A stretch of DNA of 64,000 nt from Multifurca ochricompacta (Eukaryota > Basidiomycota > Agaricomycetes > Russulales > Russulaceae). Below, piece by piece: positions 45,966 through 56,934 of this stretch. The DNA lies in assembly GCA_022496185.1 (NCBI GenBank), contig WTXG01000007.1, positions 62,001-126,000 of the forward strand, in the 5' to 3' direction. The notes under the pieces were generated by a model. The model saw only the letters and a program-made list of their open reading frames with translations. It made no database searches and had not been told where the DNA came from. The first letter of the stretch is position 1, and every line of letters begins with the position of its first letter. Position numbers and translations under genes: made by a program.

Positions 45966-48519
45966 TCATAGCTTAGCTGGAAATTGCCCCCGCTTGGATT
46001 TTAGCTCCTTCGCGATGTCGCGGAGGATGCGTCGGAGTAACTTCCCACTAGGGTTCTTGGGAATAGCGTCCATAAATTCGACCCCACCGTGAAGATGTTT
46101 ATACTTGGCTTTGTTGTCGGCGACATGCTGCATAGATGTTGGAGATCACCTCGCACTGCCGTGGAAGAAGAGGCTTTACCTTAAAAATACTGGATTTAAT
46201 CTTCTCGGCGTCTCCGGAGGCCGCGCGCTTCGCCGCGTCGGCTGATAGCACCACAAAGGCTAATGGCAATTCCCCGCTGAACTCATCCGGAATCCCAACT
46301 ACGCACGCATCCACGACATCCGGATGCTGCAAAAGATGTCCTTCGAGCTCTGCAGGGGCAACTTGAAACGCCCGGACTTTCAAGATTTCCTAAGAAGGAA
46401 CCAGGGGTTATTTGAAGTTCCCCCGATGATACGGGTAGGTGTGCAAACCTTGACGCGGTCAAGTATGAACAGCTCGCCCTTGTCGTTAAGCAAACCTTCG
46501 TCGCCAGTACGGACCCACCTATATTGTTAAATTAACTCAGACCAAGGACCGGATGAGAGCATGGAATGAAATACCCGTCAATGAAGGTCTCCTGTGTCCT
46601 GTGGACAAGACATCACTGCAAGCATGCAAGCAGGTGAAAACCGCACGCACGCTTTCTCGTTGTTGTAATAACCCAAGGCCAAGGAGGGAGCGGTCACGTA
46701 GAACTCTCCCAGCTCTCCTGGGCGAGCAAGCGTGCCATCGGGCTTTACAATTCGCCCACGGACTCCAGGAATGAGCACCCCGGCACTGCCGGGGGTGCCG
46801 ATTCTCTGCGAGATAGGAAACATAGAAATCACCGTGCACGTCTCTGTCATGCCATAGGCCTGCCCAATCTCGGCATTAGGGAGAGCTTTAACAACCTGCT
46901 CTTGAAGCTCTGCGGAAACTGGAGCAGCGCCGCAAAGCAAATATCGGATATGGGAGATATCGTAGTTTTTTGTTGCCGGATGCTTTGCTAGAAGTATTGC
47001 TATCGGAGGTACAACCCTGAAACATGCACCAATGTAGTCATATAATCGAACACACTGGTCTTACTCACATTAGGTGGGTCACTTGGTATCGAACCACGCT
47101 CTCAAGGAATCTAACGAAATTGAACTTCGGAACAATGACAACAGTCAACTTTAAATTCGTGGTAAGCATAGATATCGAGAGGATGGATAAACGACCGAGG
47201 CTCACGCCACAATATAGTTGGAAGTGTAACTGTTCAGAGTACAAAGCATCAGATACAAAAGGCAAAAAAGGAAATAACGTGCAGCAACAACAATGCCGTA
47301 TATATCTGTTCCCGGGGAAACGATATCACAACCAAGTTGCACATGCAAGTCCAGTAATAGACGACGCACGATAAAGTGGAAGCACTACTTGCGTGTTACA
47401 ACCTGTCTCTAACTTACACCAAGCTATGCTACTCACCAGCCAACCCAACATGTCCCGGTCTGAAACGCCGTTTCTCCAATGATAAGGATTCATCGTTTAC
47501 TTTTAGGAATGTGGACAGTTGAATGATATTCGCTACTATTGCGTAATGGGGTATTGCAACCGCCTATTGTAAGATGAGTTAGCAGGTTTTTCACAGCCGA
47601 TCCGGGAAGTTGGATCACCTTTGGCTTTCCAGTCGTCCCACTGGAAAATACCAGAAATGCCACTTTCTTCCTGGCTTCTCCAGGCTCAAGTCGCCGTTCT
47701 GCGAAGTTCGCTTTGTGGCTGAGCCCGTAGCCGATGAGGTTATGAAGGTCATGACCCGAGAAGTTCGGTGCCGCTCGTTCGGGTGCGCCAAGTAGGATAA
47801 TGCGATCAGACCGTATGCCTGACTGTTTAGCCGCTGTCATCGCTGTCGGTAAGGTGTCTGTATGCGCAAATATGCTCGTGGACCCCGAGACGCTGATATG
47901 ATATGCGAGTTCTGCTACATTTGAGGCAGGATTCACCGTGCTTCGATTAGAAGTTCAGTTTAGGGAAGATTTAGAGAATGAAGACAAGAACGAACGCCAC
48001 GACAGCTCCCAAGCGGTGAACTGCCCACATGATGATGGGATAATCTGCGCCATGGCACCGTCAGAACTCCGGATTACACAATAAGCAAGCTAATCAGACG
48101 GACCGACATCGTTTTGACTAAAAAGACAGACTGCGAATGTTTACCAAGACGGTTCAGAGGGTCGGGCCTGACTTACCAACGTCATTTTCACCTAAATTGA
48201 GGTTTCAGGAAGCAGACAGAGGATTCAACCTATGAACTCACGGATATTTAACTTTGTATACAAAGCATTCGCAAGGCCAAAGACGCGACTGCGGACCTAT
48301 AGGTGCAACTAGCTCAACGGCCAAGGGATTACATGACCATTTAGATCCTTTGCTTACTTCTTCAAAACCAATCTGGCTTCCGGTAGTATCATCGACGAAC
48401 CAAGAAATTCCATGCCTTCTGATCGGACGTGTGGGATGAGAAGAGTCAAGGATAAATTGTGGCAATGTGAGATCGTCAGGAATGTAGGGTAAATTTTCCT
48501 CGGCCACATATTCGCCCAT
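45966..48519 (-). CDS. Acyl-CoA / 4-coumarate-CoA ligase-like enzyme with C-terminal PTS1
   Basis: AMP-forming ligase of the ANL superfamily that activates a carboxylic acid to its CoA ester. The start at 48519 gives MGEYVAEENLPYIPDDLTLP, then RVFGLANALYTKLNI, DYPIIMWAVHRLGAVV, the phosphate-binding motif FLVFSSGTTGKPK|AVAIPH, VVIVPKFNFVRFLESV, YLLCGAAPVSAELQEQ, IGQAYGMTETCTVIS, YVRTGDEGLLNDKGELFILD, KVRAFQVAPAELEGHLL and PKNPSGKLLRRILRD with the catalytic Lys. About 11 short introns interrupt it. The protein ends ..GQFPAKL, a canonical peroxisomal targeting signal (AKL), so it should work in peroxisomes. This suggests activation of fatty or aryl acids for beta-oxidation or side-chain supply. 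Substrate specificity cannot be told. It is 260 bases downstream of the DUF3605 gene on the same strand. Confidence 0.9.
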
Positions 48520-48778
48520 GACTATGACTGAGGGGACTTGATGACAAGCAGCAAGAGAAAGCACTTTGAAGTATTGAAGTATCCGAAATGCCCGTTACGA
48601 CCTTGCTCATGTGAACACAGGTACAATTTCCAAGTACCTTTTCTCTTTCTCTTTCTCTTTTTTTCCATGGGATAAGCGATCTATTGTTACTAACAGTCCA
48701 GACTTGATATTGATAACAAAAACAAGTCATTTATCCCCGCGCGGTTGGGGTATCGTCCAAGGGTGCCTTAAATTGCCA

Positions 48779-49883
48779 TCACCGGAGTGTTTCCGCGTCC
48801 CAGATATCCCTCTCCTCGGGACTCTTATACCTAGCAAACACATGGATATGTGCCAGGGAAGGAACAGACTGCAACCGCTGTCATAGAAACTTGTGTTCAA
48901 AATTTCCACTCCTGAATAATATTATGTAAAGTACTCACTGGAGGATTGACAAACCAAGCTGTCTCCCATTCCCGTTCCTTCCAAGTTGTGATAATGAATT
49001 TGTGCACCTCCAAACCTGCCTCCCGCACAGCAGCTTCTTCTTCCTCCGTCCCACGCGGGCTGCGTATCAAAGCTGCTTCCGTAATACCCCAATCAGAGAG
49101 TGCTGGGAGAGAGGCGGGCAGCAGTGATGGTGATGGTGGGAGTAAATTTGCTCCATGACCTGTGAAACCCCATATGCCGTCTTGTAATATGCGTGGCTTG
49201 ATAATAGACGGTATGTCAGGTGGAAGAATGGGCAGAACTGTCCATATCAAGTAGTGCTCGATCGATGGCGGTACTTGAGACGATGGTCATTGAAAGTACT
49301 GCGGGAAACGTTTTTTTGGACACTCACCCGAGTACGGCCAATCATTCATGATGATGCTCACTAACTGCAAGGGTATGTCGGCCGTGAAATACGGTTTGGT
49401 GCCCGGTGGAATGAGAGGCAGACCTGAGTCGAGTAAGATAACCTTTCCGGAGTCGAGGTCACCATCCTTAGCAGTAACTACTGGTGAAGATAGGCGAGGG
49501 GAAGCTTGGAAAGGGTATCAGCCTTTCCCCATTGGAGTCGGTAGCTACAAAGATAATTTGCTATATAGACATGAGGAATGTGAGAGAGAAGGCCAGAAAC
49601 CAACTACCTATACTCTTATACTCTGCTTTGATCTCTTTGGCCCAACGCATATATCGCTGCTGGAGTTTCTTGTCTCGCTTAAGCAACCCGAGGTCCCTAG
49701 TAATACGAGTTTAATTGCGGATGCTAAAAATTACAACCTGTGAACTTACCCAGAGTTCACGAAGGTTTTAAGCTGCTCCCAAGTGAATTTCGCTGGGTAA
49801 TAAACAAGTAGCTCTTCCCTCGTCGGACTACCTTCACCCAACGGAACGGTATGTGGTGATGAACCATCAATGCCAGCAGTCAT
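48779..49883 (-). CDS. DUF3605-domain protein
   Basis: Conserved fungal protein of unknown biochemical role; relatives are annotated as N-acetylglucosamine-induced protein 1. The start at 49883 gives MTAGIDGSSPHTVPLGEGSP and then EELLVYYPAKFTWEQLKTFV. The following exons read LGLLKRDKKLQQRYMRWAKE, PYFTADIPLQLVSIIMNDWP, IEHYLIWTVLPILPP, GIWGFTGHGANLLPPSPSLL, EWETAWFVNPP|RLQSVPSLA and HIHVFARYKSPEERDIWDA, ending at the stop 48779. The NDWPY..P..IEHYLIWT and EWETAWFVNPP..S.P...H.HVFAR pattern is the family hallmark. There is no signal peptide or membrane segment. It is divergent from the next gene with a 263-bp shared promoter. Confidence 0.8.
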
Positions 49884-50146
49884 GCGTTGTTAAAAAGAAT
49901 AAACTAACTGATGGTTCGGGCAGTAGAGGAGACGTGGGCGAACGCGTGAGATAAGATAAGATAAAGTGATTTGGATAAGGATCTGTTCAACTCAACTCAA
50001 CTCTCTACTACTCTATATAAAAAGCAAAAGATCACTAGCTAGGAAATTCCTTTTGGTGAGGGTCCGAGTCGATCACGAGTCTGACTGGGTCAACAAGTTC
50101 ACTACGTCGTTTGATCCGTCACCGAGTAGCATCCTTCGATGATATT

Positions 50147-51463
50147 ATGCCAACGAAACATTCCCGTGGAACTTTCTCTCGCATACCCCGTCGTAACCGG
50201 AACAGCGACAACGACCCAAACAACAGCAGTCTGGATCCAAGCGCGGCTGCAGATGGCAGTTCCGAACGGCGCACTCCTCGGAGCGGCAAATTCGAAAATA
50301 TCCCCTCGATCAGTCGTAGCAGTGGGCTTGAGCGAGATGGAGACACGTACGTTCACATGGTCTGGTGCCTAGAATTTTCCTGGATTGAGAACCGATATAC
50401 AGACTGAAAGATCCAGGCGTTCAGGAAGAATACCGTGAGTTCCTACAGGAAAAGGTAATATCACACAAAACATGACATGTTGATCCTCGCGATGGGCTCA
50501 TTATGCCAATGGACAAAGCTTGATGCTTACTGGAAGATATACGCTCCCCCATCAAGCTCTACCGAGTCCAACGTCAAAAAGCTGGAATTAGAAAGCAACA
50601 TTCTCATCCAATTTCGTCTGTCCCTCTGCCCATGTGCACATCTGCTACTTTCTTTGACGATGGTTGTTTCTAGGGAAGCTTCGCGAGGGAATTTCGTCCT
50701 CCCAGCGCCGTGACCTGTTTGCGATTGAAGGTGAATAATATCATACTTCCTATCACGCTCCCTTCTATATCATCCTCCTCTTTCAGTGTACGAGACTTCC
50801 CTTTGGTTATCCATCATCTTCCGTTCCCGCTCACAAACAACTTCGATCCTCTCTCACCTTCTTCCTGACATCTACCTTTCGGTTACACCCTTCCCGAAGG
50901 AATTCTCGTGCCTGACCATCCTATTGGCATCTCTTCACTCCCTTGATCTTTATTTTCCTTCTCAACGATCTTTTTTTGACTTGGAAAAAGGCCTACCACC
51001 GCCACTTGCTCTTGGAAGTGATCACAAGGTCTGGCTTCGCGAGTTATCCTGCTCGCTCCGGCGAGGTGGATACTTACAATTCCGGCGATTGACCCAACAT
51101 TCATCTCTCGCACGGCTAGCAGCAGCCGCATCAGAAACGCCTGATCGCCTTTCTTGCCGTTCTGGCCCTGATCTTCCCTTGCTCTCGTTTGAAATGCTTA
51201 TTGCCAGTCTCCGGAGTCATCTCCGCCTCTCCACGTGGCGCATGATTCGCAGTGCCTATCGCGAATTTGCACTCCCTCTATCAAACACGGAGGTGTGGCT
51301 GTCCGACATGTTGCTTTTAGAGACAGAAAGAGGAAAGGAAGAGGAAGAGGACCCTAGAGACAGTGACCATGTGCAGGTCTGGTTCATTTCGAGAGAAAAC
51401 CTTGGAGAAGTTGGGAGGAAGGAAGGCTCTGATAGGCGGTGGGTTGTAAAAACCAAGAAGTGA
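50147..51463 (+). CDS. Uncharacterised helical protein, possibly SAC3/GANP-like
   Basis: I do not recognise this with certainty. A start at 50147 gives MPTKHSRGTFSRIPRRNRNS, a basic/Ser-rich disordered N-terminus. Short exons then give PGVQEEYREFLQEKLDAYWK and KKLELESNILIQFR, followed by a long exon to the stop at 51463 with ETSLWLSIIFRSRSQTTSIL, FSCLTILLASLHSLDLYFPS, GGYLQFRRLTQHSSLARLAA, LRLSTWRMIRSAYREFALPL and EVWLSDMLLLETE. The helical pattern, in which a heavily charged arm is followed by short helices with yLQFRRL and a W.M.R.AYRE motif, is reminiscent of SAC3/GANP/THP3 PCI-type proteins in mRNA export. The similarity is weak. An alternative start at 50111 adds 12 residues. Confidence 0.6.
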
Positions 51464-51621
51464 TCACTGAACACTCCATCCCCCCGCTTTTGACTTATTT
51501 ACATACATGCGTTGTATCGCATACCAATCCACGAAAGTTGATGTATAATGCTAACTTTAAGTGATCCATGATTGCGTCGAAACCATCCAAAAAACCCATC
51601 AACCGTATGAACATCACTTCA

Positions 51622-52902
51622 CTATTTGGCCAGTGAAACTTTGTCTAGTAAGTCTGCAAGTCTGTCAGTTTCCTTGTCCGCATCGTCCTTGTTTCCTGGA
51701 GTTTCCGCGAATACTTCGTTCACATCACCCTCCTCCGCATCTTCCAGCTCGTCTTCTTCATCTTCGTCTTCGTCCTCATCCTCGTCACTGAAAAGAAACC
51801 TCCCGCCTCGCACAGTAAGATTCTCTTTCAGGGTTTGAATCCCGGCATCATCCTCTTCTGCGTCATTCTCTTGGAACTCGATTCTCGTAACTGCTTTGAG
51901 ATGGGTTCCGATTGCCCCAGCAAGCACGGCAACCGCGCCAGTGTCGAGATTGTCATTTTGCAGTTGTAGCGTCCGGAGCAGTGGATTTGATCCTATGGAA
52001 AGCGCTTGAATGACCTGGGGTACTTCACCTTCCTCCGATAACACGCAGTCGGAAAAGTTGAGCGTGTGTAGAGACGGCCATGAAGGCAATGCTGCTGCGA
52101 ACGCCTGGTCACCTGGCTGTGAAAGAGTGTTGTCCTGTAGGTCGAGGAGTTCAAGTGCGGTGTTCTTCGCGAGTCCCTCCGCCAACGCAACAGAACCAGC
52201 CATACGTATGCCGTTTTGCGGCATGCGCACCTCAACGAGCGTACCATGAGCTGCAAATGCTTCCGCCCATGCAGACGCCGAGCCGTCTTCGAGGCGGTTT
52301 CGACCACAGATAACAGTGCGCAGACTGCTGCGCCTCTCAATGGGTATAGCTCTTCGAACAGCGGCATTGACACGCAACGCATTTGCGATCACAGTACCGC
52401 CTTCCGGCCCAAGCCCATTATTGTTCAGGCGGAAAATTTGGAAAGAGGGATTCTTTGAAAGAAAAGGTACAATGGGGTCAACGGACCGGCCGCCAAACGC
52501 ATTGTCAGAGAGGTTGACTTCCACGAGATGTTCTTTATCAATTAGAGAGTCGCAGAGTGCAGACAGCGCTGTCGGGATCTCGGTGATAAGGCGCCCAGTG
52601 AAGATGTCGGCAAAATCTGCAACCTGAGCGCATTCGGGACTCGATGCACATTACTTAAATGTACGAAACGGGCGTACTCTGATCGCCGAAGCTTTCTTCA
52701 GAACTTCTGCAAGAGCCTGGGCTGCGCCAACACCAATGGTGTTCCCACACAAGTGAATCTCCTCAAGCTGGGAGATATTAGGCTCAATTTGTCTGAGATA
52801 AGGTTCGATGTCTTCTCGGGCATCGAGCTTGAGGCCAAGACCTTCGATAGAGTAGTTCATTTGGAATGATGGTGTAGATGAATTCTGAGCCACTGTCACC
52901 AC
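51622..52902 (-). CDS. RNA1: Ran GTPase-activating protein (RanGAP/Rna1)
   Basis: Cytosolic GTPase activator of Ran that maintains the gradient driving nuclear transport. Two main exons: the first ends ALAEVLKKASAIR, then an intron (about 52597-52667) and VADFADIFTGRLITEIP. The leucine-rich repeats run through VEVNLSDNAFGG, IFRLNNNGLGPEGG, RTVICGRNRLEDGS, VEVRMPQNGIRMAG, LELLDLQDNTLSQPGD and RTLQLQNDNLDTGA. The conserved NGLGPEGG and CGRNRLE (catalytic Arg finger region of Rna1) are present. A very acidic block (FSDEDEDEDEDEEDELEDAE) and a short helix to the stop at 51622 follow, as in fungal Rna1. The start is at 52902 (MVTVAQNSS) or at the next Met before NYSIEGLGLKLD. Confidence 0.93.
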
Positions 52903-53177
52903 TCAGAAGAAAGGGAGACGCGCTGAAACCACGTGACGTAATTCAGTGCCAGCCAAATCAGTCAAACTTCGGCAATGCCTTTTGTATAATATCGCAAGGG
53001 ATATATCTGATGTCTACAAGGTATAACAGTACTACTACGTCGTATGAGGGACTATATACACACTCAGTGAAGTATATTGCACAGAAGTATTACTATGTGA
53101 GATTGCGGGCGAACACATTCAGTACTACTTCAGACGCAACGGGCTGATGGGAAGGCTCCTTGAGGGTAGGCGAGGCG

Positions 53178-56100
53178 TTAGTTCTTGAAGAGGGGTATAC
53201 GTCGGCGACCAAGTGCAACAGGACTCAGACGGTAATCATCGCTCTCCATGTCGGACGCTATAGACTCGGATGAACTTGAGCTCGAGGTGTCGTCCGTGAA
53301 CTGCCGACTACCGAGGGCCATATCCCATATTTCACGCCAGCTCTTCAAAATTTTTTTGGGCGTAACAAAGTGCTGATTTGTTGGGCCATGTGGCCTGTAA
53401 CCGCGAAAAAGGGGGTGATCTTGAGAGGAAGTCGTTGTCTGAGGGATTTCCATGGTCTTCTTCTGAGCTCGAGAGGTTATGACAGGGGCGTCGACATTAA
53501 TCATGTATGCATCAACGAAAGTGTTCTCATTAAGGGTAATTGTAGCGCGCGCGATGGGATCCCCAAGTCTATTGCAGAGATCAGGCTTCTGGGGGTAGGT
53601 GGCATTCGGGTCGAGGTAGATGGACATGTCGAACTTTGCTCCGGGACGGAAAAAATGTGTGTTGCGATTTGCAGTGAGCGGCTGCATCAGGTACTCCGGA
53701 AGAGCGTCTGCGACGACGACGAAGCCGTTCTTTAGTCCGGCAGTGAACGTAGGCTCGTCTCCCTCCAGGAGCTCTACTGTCACTTCGCCCGCTGATAGCT
53801 GTGCATTTGGGGCGCAAAGGAGCACATGATCTAAGTGGATCTCCCATGGCGTACCGTAGAGATAAAAGGGCATCCTTAGAGGGTAAGTTCCGTCAAGGTA
53901 ACAGGAACTGAGCTGCCGGTTCTTGATGACATTGATGTTGGTGAATTGCGTTTCGATGATAGCGCTTGAACTAAAAATCCATGACGTTAGTGACACTAAG
54001 GGGACTACGTGAACGAAGAGGTACCCGTCAGCTGTTAGTTTGGAAATCAAACATCTGAATGTTTTCCGCAATATGATGGTGGAGAGCCTCTCTCCTTCCA
54101 GCGTACACGCCACATAGGTGGCGGTGGGATCCGCCTTCTTGGCGGCCACGTATGCCTCGAGATCCGTAGTCGATAGTTCACCATTCAGAATGCACTGTTG
54201 GCGTTGACTATTTGTGCTGAAACTGGGCATATGTACCAAGCTAAGGGGACCCTGGCCAGTGCCTTGCAGAACAAAAGCTCTTAGGGCGGGTACGGATCTG
54301 TTGCGCGCCACAGAGATCTGATCACGCCGAATTGAGTTGAGTCACATCAGATGGTCATCCGTATAGGATTTGCTCCATACCTCGGTCTCTTTTTCTGCCA
54401 CCTCGCGAAAGGCATTGGCGAGAACTTGTTCGAAGTTGGAGGAAGAGGTGAATGGGGACATAGAGACATTCACTAGGATGTAAAGGTCTTCTTGCCCAAC
54501 GAGGCCGAGGCGTTTTTTGAACTTCGTCAGGCATGCACCGTACTCTTTTTGGGAGAGCACAGTAGACATGATAATAACCTTCTTCTTCTCAAGCCTTTCA
54601 TCCATATTCTTGAACGAAAGCTTGTCGTATATACGGGCATTCAGGTAGTTCGCCTCCAAGATGTCCGTGTTGGTGACCCCATCAACGCGAAAATTACAAG
54701 CAAAGCGTTGACCACAAGATCGGAACCCATTTCGCGCATAAGGGCACACGCTTTGGGGTCGCTGGCAAGCTCCTTTCGCGTACGCTTGAGGAGGACATCC
54801 CGGATAAACCGACGTTCCTCGTCCACTTTTTCCGCAGATGAATCTGGCCCCATTTCACTCGGCAGCGTCCGGAAAGGAACGACAAGAAGGCTCGGATGAT
54901 CAAGTGACATGGTCGCCCAGTGGCCGTACATCTTGCGGCGAGATACTATTTAGAGGTATGACACGGACCAAGGGGATAGAATCTCACCTTCGTGGATGTA
55001 AACACAGATTGTCCCAGAAGGAAACCGAAACCGCCCTTGTGCAGGCCAATGACTTCATGGCCGAGCCACGCAGCCAAGGGTGCTGCACCTGGTTTGCTGA
55101 GGGACAAATGAAACATCCGCACTTAGAGGAGAGTGCACAGGTTATGCGACGGGTTAATACACACCTTCCTTCGATACCATACACTCCCATCTTTATCTCG
55201 CCTTCGTCCCCCAAACCGATAACCGGACTTGTCCAAGTGACCATGTATCGCAAACGACCATCCTTATAGCAAATAGAACCTGCAGGAAAAGGTGTATAGC
55301 CACTCTTATGCGGGTCAACGGTAACAGAGTCTGCCAGACACATGTGGCGCAGCTCGTTCTCAGTGTATGGATTTAAGAACAGAGTGGGGTCATCAAGATG
55401 GCTTCCGGTGTCTGTGCTGTCGGGTTGGTATGAGCATCGAAGTGAAGTAGCCTCCCCAAGCTGCGTCGGCATGTATCAGAAATGACAACCCGTGTTGCTG
55501 GTACTTCCGGCGGAGTGCAAGTATTTGGGAGAGTGGGTCTACGGAGCCATGCTCGGTGGTACCCATTATTGCAACGATTGCGTAGACAGCCTGGCGGCGA
55601 GTTAGACACTCTGCAAGAAGCACATCTAGCGCCTGATATCCATTCGCGCTTGTTCATCGACAGGGACACCGATGACATTTTTTGATCCAATGCCGGTGAC
55701 GGCTGTCAAAAGTATTATGATTACTTTAACCCGCGGCTTGAATACAAACTCGCCTGCACCCTTCGGCCACGAATAATGGGAGGTTTTTGGGCACAAGTAC
55801 TGTGGCGGTTGTTGGATCTCGAAATATCTCTCGAGTTCGTCCTTTCCCGTTGTTTGTATGAGGTAATCTTTCAATATAGCTTGTAGAGCGGGTGCCGAAA
55901 GACCAAATGTCTCTGAGAAACGGGTTGCAAGAGAAACCGCCTCGTCAGGTGTCAAGTTAAGGAGATCCCACGCCATGCAGTCTGTGAGGACTTTCTCCTT
56001 CCCGGTACAAAGCCTGACAGTGAAGTGTGGGGCGAGGTGAGCAAGGCAAGGCTCATTGTCAATTGCCCTCTTCAAAGCTAATGGATAAAATTTCAAGTTC

Positions 56101-56934
56101 CGCGCTGCAGAAGTGAGCCCAGAGTAGTCGAAGGTACGAAGAATGAATACTCACCAACCCTGGCATGGCGAGACACAGCATCAGTCAATGGTATGCTGCG
56201 ACAACGATCAAGTAACCTTACCACATCGATTCTAAATTTGCAACGGAGCCATCACAAGTGATATGTCCCCATGCAGTTGGTTCTAGTGGTATCTCGATAC
56301 CTAGCTGTACGTTGTATCCAAGCATGCAACAGAGCTGCTGCCCAACGTCATATTCAATTAGGTGAGTGATAGGGCCCGCCTCGGACGCGATATTGTTGGG
56401 GTTGTACATGAGTCCCAAAAGATATCCGAGAGTTGCCGGCATGGAAACATCATTCACCATATGGGCCATATACCGTGGGGAATAGAAAGGAACACGTGTT
56501 GCGGAAGAAGACCAGAAAGGGATGTGAGATTGTTCTGAGTTTAGACATACTCTTCTTAAATGCGGAGGAAGAAATTGTTTTTGCATCGACAAAGTCCTAT
56601 GGGGCCACAGCTTTGAGGTCATCCCATGACGGCCGCAGAAAAATACGAACCTCATCATCGGCACCAAAGGTTTTCCTGCATTGTGTAGCGTCATTCAGAT
56701 GACTTCCACGAACATCTTAAAGTAGTCAGCATTCTCAGCCTTGGGGCCTAGGAACCAGGCGCAGGCTGTGCTATGAGCGTCGCTCAGCGAGCCAGGAATG
56801 GCCGGCGATTCTGAATCTGCAGAATCGTGGCCTTCATTCCACGAAGTGAGAGGACCAATACGGGAAAGCCACGCCGTCATCTTTGCTGTAGAAACGGATA
56901 ATGTAGACAAATGTCGGTACAGTTTCGACTCCAT
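53178..56934 (-). CDS. Long PLP-dependent group II amino-acid decarboxylase with C-terminal extension
   Basis: Pyridoxal-phosphate decarboxylase related to aromatic-amino-acid and tyrosine decarboxylases. The start at 56934 gives MESKLYRHLSTLSVS. The catalytic part contains PRYMAHMVNDVSMPATLGYL, YNPNNIASEAGPITHLIEYD, GHITCDGSVANLESMW, IVAIMGTTEHGSVDPLSQIL, LSFLIHADAAWGGYF (Asp on the PLP ring) and DSVTVDPHKSGYTPFPAG with the PLP Lys. After the small domain (FACNFRVDGVTNTDILEANY) the gene continues through an in-frame intron (54312-54366 or so) into about 370 further residues ending at 53178, unlike 450-500-residue canonical enzymes. This layout matches the noncanonical, calcium-activated decarboxylase described in psilocybin mushrooms, by inference. 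Frame changes near 54702, 55635 and 55440 fit missing bases. The substrate is not known. Confidence 0.85.

Noticed and set aside
51700..51800. Ser-rich + strand frame opposite the acidic RanGAP tail
   Set aside because: It is the antisense of a Glu/Asp repeat and is explained entirely by the RanGAP coding sequence.
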